DNA of 5,668 nt, from assembly GCA_003557825.1 (NCBI GenBank), contig PWNM01000137.1, positions 1 to 5,668 on the forward strand, read 5' to 3'. The notes below the pieces were generated by a model. The model was not told the DNA's origin. It did no database searches and was given only the letters and a program-made list of their open reading frames with translations. Source of the stretch: Candidatus Hydrogenedentota bacterium. Its GTDB lineage: Bacteria > Hydrogenedentota > Hydrogenedentia > Hydrogenedentales > SLHB01. The first letter of the stretch is position 1; each line of letters opens with the position of its first letter. Below, piece by piece: positions 1 through 5,128 of the stretch. The position numbers and the translations under genes were made by a program.

Positions 1-51
1 CGTTCCTCCTGTTGGTTCATTGCAGTGCAAATGGATAGCGTTCCTTGGCGG
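1..51 (-). promoter_or_regulatory. Shine-Dalgarno site for a gene just outside the left edge
   Basis: Read on the minus strand, the short stretch after the stop of the ADP-ribosylglycohydrolase-like gene ends in AACAGGAGGAACG. The perfect AGGAGG (complement of 5-10) lies 4 bases from the window edge, so a start codon is expected within a few bases outside the window. The next minus-strand gene would then follow with a gap of roughly 55-60 bp and could share the transcript. An 11-base odd palindrome, TTGCA-G-TGCAA (20-30), sits in the same spacer. I see no terminator here. The site is seen; the gene is inferred. Confidence 0.6.
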
Positions 52-2052
52 TTATTCCAGCGTGAACGGATTGCGTTTGTGCCCGTCATCCGGAGCATCC
101 CACGGGAACCGGGTCTGTTCAAGATCGTCGCAGCCGTGTAAGAGCTCCGGATCATAGCTCATGTTCAAGAAGGCCCGCATGGGTTCTTCGCCGCGTTCGA
201 GGACGATGAAGATATGATTCCATCCTTCGGGCATCTCGACATTGCAGGTGTTGATGAACATATCGTCCCATTGCAGTACCGGATCGCAATCGCCCCAAAA
301 ACTTGGGTGGCACGGAATTGGGTGGCTGGTCTGTTTTTGCGCCTTGCCGTTCAGCATGACGCGCATCCGATAGTTGTTCGGTACGGCGATCCGAATGGCC
401 CGCGCCTCGGGGTTGTAGAAGAAATGCTGCAGTCCCAACACGCCCGGCTTCCCGTTGTAGAGCGGTTCGACTTCGAGTTCGTTACCCGCCATGGTTACCG
501 GACGCCAGCCTTCGGGAACGCCTATATAAGGATCTGTGATGCCGGAAATGTCGAAGCTTTCGAGGGTTCCACCCTGCTCCACTTCCGAAACCAACCATTT
601 CCGCGCGCCGATCATGACCAGGGGTACCGCTTCGATGGCGGGCCGTTTATCCAACGTAAGCGTCAGCCAAGCCGTATTCCGCGTTCGGATATACTGTGGA
701 CCGTTGGCCGTAACGGTTATGGGCGCAAGGACCTGTTTGCCGTGGCCGGAGAGTTCGAAATAATGCGTGCCTGCCTGTTCGGAAGCGAATCCCTCCGGCA
801 AGGCGAGTTCCACTGTACCGCTCAGGGGCGCTCCGCCGCGATTTTGCAGGGTCACCTCTGCCTGGAATGAGTCGAACTCGGAAACACAAGGCCGTTCCGG
901 TAGCGGATAGGTGATGATCACGTCCACGGCACTCAGGCGATGGACCACGGCGTTTTGCGGTTTGGCGTGGATCTGGGCAATCGCCTCTTGATCGACCACG
1001 ATCGGTGCGCTGGAGGCGGAAGGTTCGCCCTCGCCGATGCGCACCCGGTCGTAGTGGCGCGCCAATAGCTGCCGGCCGATGGCGACGGTACGTTCTGTCA
1101 GTTCATCAATATCTCGCGGCGGCGTAAAATGATCAACTCCCGGCGGCTTGGTGACGGCCAAGGTTCGGCCCAAGGGCTTAAGCCATTTATCGGGCAACTG
1201 GCTCGCGCCGTAGATGATGCCCAATGTGGCGCCTACGGTTGCAGCGGTACAATCCGTGTCCCATCCGCAGTTCACCGATTTGCAGAGGGCATCGCCAAAG
1301 TCCTCGCCATACAACCAGCCCACGGTCTGAAAGCCCAGGTTGATGGGCGAATACTGGCCGTTGAGGTTGAACACGCCTTCCATCACCCGATCGCGGGCCT
1401 CTCGCCAGGAACGGCCGTCGCGATAGGCGTCCCGGGCCCTACAAATGGATTGGGCTGTCAGGCTATCTTCGGGGATTACGGACAACCCGATCTCCATCAG
1501 TCGCTCCCGATCGGAGATGACAAAGGCGGCCGACTGGAGGGCGGCGTTGTACATTTCGCCGTAAACGGACTCGCCCCCCGCGTGGTCGCAGACGGCGTCT
1601 TCCCAGGCATAGGCCACGGCCACTTCGGGCATGGCCGGCGCGATGCAAGCCCATATCTCGGACCGAATCGGACAGCCCATGTTGTGTTTGAAGGGGTTGT
1701 TGTACCAGCCGGAGACCGGAGGCAACAAACCGAGGCGCAGATTCAGCTTGTGAAACCCGTACTCATCCGGGTTGTAGTGGATATGATTGAGCCAATATTC
1801 GGCAAAATCGCGACAGGTAAGGTCGAGGCCCCGCTCCTCCAGAGCAAGGAGCCACACAAGCTGGATCTCGAGGTCATCGTTCGGGCATCCGCCCTCGGGG
1901 ATTTTCTGCGTATAGAAAGAGACATCAAACGGCTCCCGGTTCCCCCAGACCTTCTCGAGGGGCGCGCCCAAAGTTCCCCCGGCGTTCTTGCCCAACCAGC
2001 ACCCCAAAACCTTGTCTTGATATTGCTTTTCCGAGATCATTATCGGTGTCAT
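52..2052 (-). CDS. ADP-ribosylglycohydrolase (ARH/DraG)-family protein with C-terminal beta-rich extension
   Basis: This 666-residue protein has an N-terminal all-helical ARH/DraG-type domain (about 9-330). Visible motifs are GCWLGKNAGGTLGAPLEK (17-34), PNDDLE (57-62, the first acidic metal-ligand motif), CDHAGGESVYGE (155-166) and CGWDTDCTAA (262-271, the second metal motif, usually GDTDT-like). Family members hydrolyse N- or O-linked ADP-ribose or related glycosidic bonds using two Mg2+ ions. The substrate of this long form cannot be read from sequence. Residues from about 360 to 666 look beta-rich and Trp-rich and may form one or two sandwich modules for substrate binding; ordinary ARH proteins are only about 300-350 residues. 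There is no signal peptide, so it is probably cytoplasmic. I chose the ATG at 2052 because AAGGA (complement of 2062-2066) precedes it by 9 bases. A GTG at 2127 would add 25 unconserved residues, and an ATG at 2040 is also possible but has no clear ribosome binding site. The gene is divergent from the rest of the window. Confidence 0.9.
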   Translation of the reverse strand: MTPIMISEKQYQDKVLGCWLGKNAGGTLGAPLEKVWGNREPFDVSFYTQKIPEGGCPNDDLEIQLVWLLALEERGLDLTCRDFAEYWLNHIHYNPDEYGFHKLNLRLGLLPPVSGWYNNPFKHNMGCPIRSEIWACIAPAMPEVAVAYAWEDAVCDHAGGESVYGEMYNAALQSAAFVISDRERLMEIGLSVIPEDSLTAQSICRARDAYRDGRSWREARDRVMEGVFNLNGQYSPINLGFQTVGWLYGEDFGDALCKSVNCGWDTDCTAATVGATLGIIYGASQLPDKWLKPLGRTLAVTKPPGVDHFTPPRDIDELTERTVAIGRQLLARHYDRVRIGEGEPSASSAPIVVDQEAIAQIHAKPQNAVVHRLSAVDVIITYPLPERPCVSEFDSFQAEVTLQNRGGAPLSGTVELALPEGFASEQAGTHYFELSGHGKQVLAPITVTANGPQYIRTRNTAWLTLTLDKRPAIEAVPLVMIGARKWLVSEVEQGGTLESFDISGITDPYIGVPEGWRPVTMAGNELEVEPLYNGKPGVLGLQHFFYNPEARAIRIAVPNNYRMRVMLNGKAQKQTSHPIPCHPSFWGDCDPVLQWDDMFINTCNVEMPEGWNHIFIVLERGEEPMRAFLNMSYDPELLHGCDDLEQTRFPWDAPDDGHKRNPFTLE

Positions 2053-2147
2053 CAAACGGCATCCTTGTCTTCGCTGACAGCCGCCAGCTTTTGTTACAAC
2101 CACCACCATGGGAATCACGACGGCCACGCACGGAAAAATGACCGACG

Positions 2148-2177
2148 TACGACTAGCATAAAGTCGTATCTATGCTA
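2148..2177. promoter_or_regulatory. Nested inverted repeats, possible operator upstream of the ARH-like gene
   Basis: TAGCATA (2154-2160) and TATGCTA (2171-2177) form a perfect 7-bp inverted repeat with a 10-base spacer. Interlocked with it, TACGAC (2148-2153) and GTCGTA (2163-2168) form a second perfect inverted repeat. The element lies about 100 bp upstream of the chosen ARH-like start, where an operator would be expected, with centre-to-centre half-site spacings of 17 and 15 bases. It could bind a dimeric regulator, or as RNA could form alternative or pseudoknotted stems. No regulator gene is in the window. The repeats are seen; the role is inferred. Confidence 0.4.
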
Positions 2178-2243
2178 ATTACTCTTACGATCTCACCAAA
2201 TCCTAGCACAATAACACCATCGTTCCTATATTTCGCTTTACCC

Positions 2244-2268
2244 CTTTGAGCAGATAATATGCTCAGAG
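2244..2268 (+). other. 9-bp hairpin in the intergenic region
   Basis: CTTTGAGCA (2244-2252), loop GATAATA, and TGCTCAGAG (2260-2268) pair over nine positions with a single U-G wobble. No U-tract follows on either strand, so an intrinsic terminator is unlikely. The core TGAGCA-N7-TGCTCA could also be an operator, and the loop contains the -10-like GATAAT, which would place a dimer site over a promoter of the plus-strand genes. The structure is seen; any regulatory role is a guess. Confidence 0.35.
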
Positions 2269-2466
2269 TGGTTGTCTTTATGGGATTTCCGTGCTATATT
2301 GCCCGTGCCTTTGAACGGGCCATGCTCGAGTTCCGCGGAAAGCCAGAGGCATGCGTTGTGTTACTCATGTTTCCATCGTGGGGAGCATGCAGCGAAACGT
2401 CTTGGCCCAAAGGGTATATGGGAAATCAAATAGCATTATTGAACCTACAGCAACGAAGGACTGTCC

Positions 2467-2941
2467 ATGGCTATATCATCGTATTACCGCTCAATTAGGG
2501 AGAGCGTGGGGCACTCACTCCTGATGATTCCCTCCGTTGCGGCCGTCATCCGTAGCGATGATAAGCGCATTCTGGTTCAACAGCAACATAATGACAAATG
2601 GAGTTTGCCGGCAGGAGCCATTGAGCCGGGCGAGCGACCGAGTGAGGCCATAGTTAGGGAAGTTCTCGAAGAGACGGGCTTACATGTTCGCCCCCCTACA
2701 AGTCCTTGGGGTTGCCGGTGGAACCTGTTGCCGAGTGACCTATGCAAATGGAGATGAAGTAGAGTATACCGTTATTGTACTCGGCTGTGAGGTAATCGGA
2801 GTTTCGCCACTGTCTGATGCCAATGACGAAACAAAGCGACTCGAATGGTTCAGCCCCGATGAGATGACGAAACTCAGTTTCTCGTATCCCACAGCAGTGT
2901 TTGATGATACACAACTCATGGCGTACTTCGAATGGAAGTAA
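2467..2941 (+). pseudogene. Nudix hydrolase, frameshifted in a C6 run
   Basis: Two overlapping frames make one Nudix protein. Frame one starts at the ATG at 2467, behind AAGGA at 2456-2460 (6-base spacing), and carries a perfect Nudix box GX5EX7REUXEEXGU at residues 50-72, with catalytic E65, E68 and E69. It reads out of register after residue 76 and stops at 2757. Homology resumes in the next frame from 2696 (LQVLGVAGGT, then RVTYANGDEVEYTVIV, then WFSPDEM) to the stop at 2941. Deleting one C from the run at 2691-2696 restores a continuous protein of 157 residues, normal for the family. Nudix enzymes hydrolyse nucleoside diphosphates linked to another moiety; the substrate here is unknown. 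The extra C could be a recent mutation, phase-variable slippage or a sequencing error. As written, the product is truncated at 96 residues; it keeps the Nudix box but loses the C-terminal strands and helix. Confidence 0.85.
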
Positions 2942-2989
2942 CCTTGTGGTCTGTACAAGAATCGCATCGAACAGGGAGGAGTAACTCTT

Positions 2990-3556
2990 GTGAGGATTTG
3001 CTACGAGAACAAGATTGATGATTTGGTCACATTTAACCGCTACTTATGTGAACACTCGCCGACCCTCAGGCGGCAGATGCTCGAGCTCAAAGTATTGGGG
3101 GCTGTAGTGATACTCGCATGGGCGGCTTTTGTGTCAAGGGCCTTGGGCGAGCTGGCGGTGCTGGTACCCGGGATAGTGATCACCGTACTCTACCTACTTC
3201 TGTTTCCGCGATTTTTCTGGAGGCAGTTCGAACGCAAAATACTTAAGATATACGGTGAGGGTACGAACAAGGGTACATTGGGGCCGCATGAGCTGGAACT
3301 GGTCGGGGATGAGCTGATCGAGCGGACTCCGTTCGGCGAATTTAGAACGCGGCTGCAAGCGGTCGAGCGTGTAGCCTTCGATGCCGGCTGCACGTACATT
3401 TTTGTCAGCGCGACGATGGCCCACATCATCCCACACAATGCAGTATCGGAGGGCAATCCAGAAGTGTTCGTCGAGGCCCTTAATCAGCAGATGGGCGTGG
3501 AGCTTCCCGAACCAGACGATGCAACAGGTGGCGGCAGCGATACTGCTCTCTCATAG
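2990..3556 (+). CDS. YcxB-like two-helix membrane protein
   Basis: This 188-residue protein has a short N-terminal segment (MRICYENKIDDLVTFNRYL) followed by HSPTLRRQ, an opening typical of YcxB-like proteins. Two adjacent transmembrane helices lie at about 34-49 and 54-73. A C-terminal cytoplasmic domain (about 95-168) carries the LGPHELELVGDELIERTPFGEF pattern and the IIPHNAV segment typical of the YcxB-like C-terminal fold. The molecular role of this family is not established. The tail (about 170-188) is acidic, Gly/Ser-rich and probably disordered. The start is GTG at 2990, set by the strong AGGGAGGAG at 2973-2981 with an 8-base spacing and by the conserved N-terminus. It begins 48 bp after the broken Nudix gene and ends 33 bp before the kinase, so the three may be co-transcribed. 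Confidence 0.85.
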   Translation: MRICYENKIDDLVTFNRYLCEHSPTLRRQMLELKVLGAVVILAWAAFVSRALGELAVLVPGIVITVLYLLLFPRFFWRQFERKILKIYGEGTNKGTLGPHELELVGDELIERTPFGEFRTRLQAVERVAFDAGCTYIFVSATMAHIIPHNAVSEGNPEVFVEALNQQMGVELPEPDDATGGGSDTALS

Positions 3557-3589
3557 CTGGCGCGCAGCCGCTCATAAAAAGGAAAGCTG

Positions 3590-4162
3590 ATGAATAATCC
3601 ATATGTGGTTGCGATCAACAGTATTTCAGGTGGTGGCAAGACGACGCTTACCGAGGTGGTGGCCGCGGCGTTGCCCAGTGCTGTTTGCTTTCGCTTCGAT
3701 GATTTTGACAATAGCAATATTTATCCTGAGGATTTCTGCCGGGCGCATATCCTGGATTTTGATTGCCCCGGAATGGGTGATGCGGTGCGGTTGGAGTTAG
3801 AACGGAAATCTGCCTCGTTCATTATTTTGGACTACCCATTCGGCCGTGACCATCCGCGGTTTATGAACATAATCGACCTTTCTGTGTTCATTGATACGCC
3901 CCTTGATGTTGCCATGGCTCGGAGAGTTCTGAGGGATTATTGTACAGGTTCTGAATTACCCGCGACGGAAACCTTAGAGGCTCTAAAGGCAGACTTAACC
4001 CATTATCTTGCCCAAAGCCGGCATCCTTACTTAAGGCACTATCGCCACAGGGAAACCTCTGACCTTGTTCTGGATGGGTGGGCAAGCCTGGACCAGTTAC
4101 GCCATCAGATTCTCGATCGCATCAAACTCGAACAATGTATAGCACTTAACAGTACAGGTTAG
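3590..4162 (+). CDS. Small P-loop nucleoside-kinase-like protein
   Basis: This 190-residue cytosolic protein has the uridine-kinase-like P-loop fold. Walker A is SISGGGKTT at 11-19, with K17 and T18 contacting the phosphates; the usual first Gly of GxxxxGK is Ser11. RFDDFD (35-40) resembles the substrate-binding acidic motif that follows the second strand in nucleoside kinases. IILDYPFGRDHP (78-89) is the Walker B-like strand. DLSVFIDTPLDVAMARRVLRD (96-116) is the strand plus lid with the Arg pair R111/R112 and R115-D116. DLVLDG (158-163) is a conserved C-terminal strand. The family is often annotated only as AAA family ATPase or uridine kinase-like; its substrate is unknown, so phosphotransfer to a small molecule is an inference. 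The ATG at 3590 follows AAAGGAAA (3578-3585). It lies 33 bp after the YcxB-like gene. Confidence 0.85.
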   Translation: MNNPYVVAINSISGGGKTTLTEVVAAALPSAVCFRFDDFDNSNIYPEDFCRAHILDFDCPGMGDAVRLELERKSASFIILDYPFGRDHPRFMNIIDLSVFIDTPLDVAMARRVLRDYCTGSELPATETLEALKADLTHYLAQSRHPYLRHYRHRETSDLVLDGWASLDQLRHQILDRIKLEQCIALNSTG

Positions 4163-4170
4163 TGTTTATT
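4143..4170 (+). terminator. Weak terminator-like hairpin over the kinase stop codon
   Basis: CACTTAAC (4143-4150) pairs with GTTAGTG (4158-4164) over seven base pairs with T4146 bulged and a 7-base loop, followed by TTTATT. The stem is AT-rich and the U-tract is interrupted, so termination would be inefficient. It overlaps the kinase stop codon (4160-4162) and could partly separate the upstream three genes from the metallo-beta-lactamase-fold gene. Confidence 0.25.
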
Positions 4171-4178
4171 CTGTTAGT

Positions 4179-4193
4179 TCGTACGACGTACGA
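4179..4193. promoter_or_regulatory. 15-bp palindrome upstream of the metallo-beta-lactamase gene
   Basis: TCGTACG-A-CGTACGA is a perfect odd-centred palindrome, 30 bp before the start codon at 4224. Its GACGTACGA portion (4185-4193) also occurs at 2144-2152, at the border of the nested repeats upstream of the ARH-like gene. It may be an operator in the short spacer that precedes this gene. No clear promoter hexamers flank it. The palindrome is seen; the function is inferred. Confidence 0.35.
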
Positions 4194-4223
4194 TAGAAGG
4201 TTCACAAAAGAAGGGAGCAAGCG

Positions 4224-4949
4224 ATGACAGTCACAAATAAGCAGTCTGGAACAAATGTAAATGAAGTGGCCGATGGAATATACCGCATCAATACGCCCGT
4301 CTCGATACCTGGCGGCGGATTTTCATTCAACCAGTACCTTATTGTGGACGATGAACCGTTGCTGTTTCATGCCGGGTTGCGGGGGATGTTCCCGGTGATT
4401 CGCGAAGCGGTCGCAGCGATTCTACCTGTCGAGAAACTGCGCTACATCACGGTTTCTCATGTGGAAGCGGACGAAGCCGGCGGGCTCAATGACTGGCTGA
4501 CGGTGGCGCCGCACTCGGAGCCGGTGTGTGGTAAGGTGGCCGCCATGGTCTCCATCGGCGATATGGCGGACAGGCCTCCTCGGGCGCTTGCCGATGGCGA
4601 GGTACTCCGCCTTGGCAAAAACTCCATGCGCTGGTTCGACACGCCTCATCTGCCCCATGCATGGGACTGCGGATTCATGCTCGAGGAACGGACAGCGACG
4701 CTGATGTGCGGCGACCTGTTCACCCAGGGCGGTTCAGACCTTCCGCCCATCACGGAATCGGACATTCTCGGACCCAGCGAGGCTTTCCGCCACCAGATGG
4801 ACTACTTCTCGCACACGAAAAACGCACATGAGATGATCGAACGACTGGCGTCAACGAATCCGACCACCCTCGCCTGCATGCATGGCAGCGCGTGGCGCGG
4901 CGACGGGGCAAGTCTACTGCGTGCCCTTGGGGATGCGTTGACCGCATGA
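4224..4949 (+). CDS. Stand-alone ODP/flavodiiron-type metallo-beta-lactamase-fold protein
   Basis: The 241-residue protein is a single metallo-beta-lactamase fold of the kind seen in flavodiiron proteins and oxygen-binding di-iron proteins (ODP). The iron ligands expected for that group are present in order: H79-x-E81-x-D83 (SHVEADEAGG), H145 (PHLPHAWD), D164 (CGDLFTQGG) and H220 (CMHGSAW). The HxExD signature, rather than the hydrolytic HxHxDH, argues for a di-iron oxygen- or NO-binding site and against a zinc beta-lactamase. Residue 84 is Glu where hydrolases have His. It stops right after the fold and has no flavodoxin or rubredoxin domain, so it would need an external electron donor or act as a sensor or O2-binding protein. 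No signal peptide is present. The ATG at 4224 follows AAGGGAG (4211-4217) by 6 bases. The gene is GC-richer than the kinase upstream and is followed by an attC-like site. Confidence 0.85.
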   Translation: MTVTNKQSGTNVNEVADGIYRINTPVSIPGGGFSFNQYLIVDDEPLLFHAGLRGMFPVIREAVAAILPVEKLRYITVSHVEADEAGGLNDWLTVAPHSEPVCGKVAAMVSIGDMADRPPRALADGEVLRLGKNSMRWFDTPHLPHAWDCGFMLEERTATLMCGDLFTQGGSDLPPITESDILGPSEAFRHQMDYFSHTKNAHEMIERLASTNPTTLACMHGSAWRGDGASLLRALGDALTA

Positions 4950-5051
4950 TTTTGGGCGTGACTCTGTGTTAAGCGGTACAACGGCCGGCCTAGTTTGACA
5001 TTGTTGGCATGGCTCGTCATGTCGGCGATTGCAGTGCTATTGTTTATATGG
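4950..5051. other. Untranslated spacer between the metallo-beta-lactamase gene and the attC-like site
   Basis: About 100 bp contain no gene. A perfect TTGACA (4995-5000) occurs, but at 16-18 bases downstream there is no acceptable -10 (CATGTC at 5018-5023 is the best-placed hexamer), so I do not call a promoter. If the attC assignment is right, this is the 3' untranslated part of the cassette. Confidence 0.4.
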
Positions 5052-5111
5052 ACCTAACCCCATCGTACCGCCGACGCTCCCACGTTGCGCGGCACAACCC
5101 AGGCGTTTATC
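5052..5111 (+). repeat. attC-like site (integron 59-base element)
   Basis: Sixty bases show the ordered boxes of an integron attC site in the orientation of the flanking genes. R'' is ACCTAAC (5052-5058), which fits RYYYAAC. After an 11-base spacer comes the left inner box GCCGACGC (5070-5077). A 9-base loop follows, then the right inner box GCGCGGC (5087-5093), which pairs with the left box over 7 bp leaving A5074 (T on the bottom strand) extra-helical. After a further 9 bases comes GGCGTT with the cleavage-site GTT at 5105-5107. From memory, aadA-type attC sites have the same boxes and the same spacings of 11 and 9, and a nearly identical right half. The R' heptamer GTTTATC deviates from GTTRRRY in two positions, but everything after the G belongs to the next cassette. 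Sites of this kind are recombined as folded single strands by an IntI integrase; none is in this window. Confidence 0.72.
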
Positions 5112-5128
5112 AGGAGTAACGAGTACCA

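Larger units (their letters stand above)
2053..2466. other. Divergent intergenic region, no gene supported
   Basis: About 400 bp separate the minus-strand ARH-like gene from the plus-strand Nudix gene. The left part is clearly AT-richer than the flanks (22 G/C in 60 bases at 2161-2220). It must hold the promoters for both directions, but I see no convincing -35/-10 pair on either strand; GATAAT at 2253-2258 is the best single -10-like match and lacks a good -35 partner. It holds the nested inverted repeats at 2148-2177, the hairpin at 2244-2268 and a small stem GCCCGT/ACGGGC (2301-2306 and 2315-2320). A 79-codon open frame at 2259-2498 has no ribosome binding site and overlaps the Nudix start, so I do not call it. 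Confidence 0.6.

Noticed and set aside
214..870. 218-codon plus-strand open frame, and another at 1129-2178
   Set aside because: Both are antisense shadows of the ARH-like gene, whose catalytic motifs are unambiguous on the minus strand.
2053..2127. GTG start at 2127 for the ARH-like gene, giving a lipoprotein-like leader
   Set aside because: The added 25 residues have no proper lipobox before Cys17, and the ATG at 2052 has a better ribosome binding site right before the conserved domain.
2301..2320. Hairpin GCCCGT/ACGGGC as a terminator
   Set aside because: The 6-bp stem is perfect, but no U-tract follows on either strand.
2259..2498. 79-codon open frame before the Nudix gene
   Set aside because: It has no Shine-Dalgarno site, no recognisable domain and a composition unlike the real genes, and it overlaps the well-supported Nudix start.
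4144..4180. attC with ACTTAAC (4144-4150) and GTTAGTT (4174-4180)
   Set aside because: The outer heptamers look right, but they are only 23 bases apart with no inner boxes, too short for any attC; the hairpin reading is simpler.
4940..4974. Possible second attC ending in GTTAAGC (4968-4974)
   Set aside because: The heptamer fits GTTRRRY and GTGACTC resembles part of an attC right half, but there is no RYYYAAC partner and no pairing inner boxes upstream.
4995..5023. Promoter with TTGACA at 4995-5000
   Set aside because: The -35 is perfect, but no hexamer at a 16-18 base spacing resembles TATAAT.
4973..5071. Inverted repeat GCGGTAC (4973-4979) and GTACCGC (5065-5071)
   Set aside because: A 7-bp match separated by 85 bases is expected by chance, and its right arm overlaps the attC inner box.
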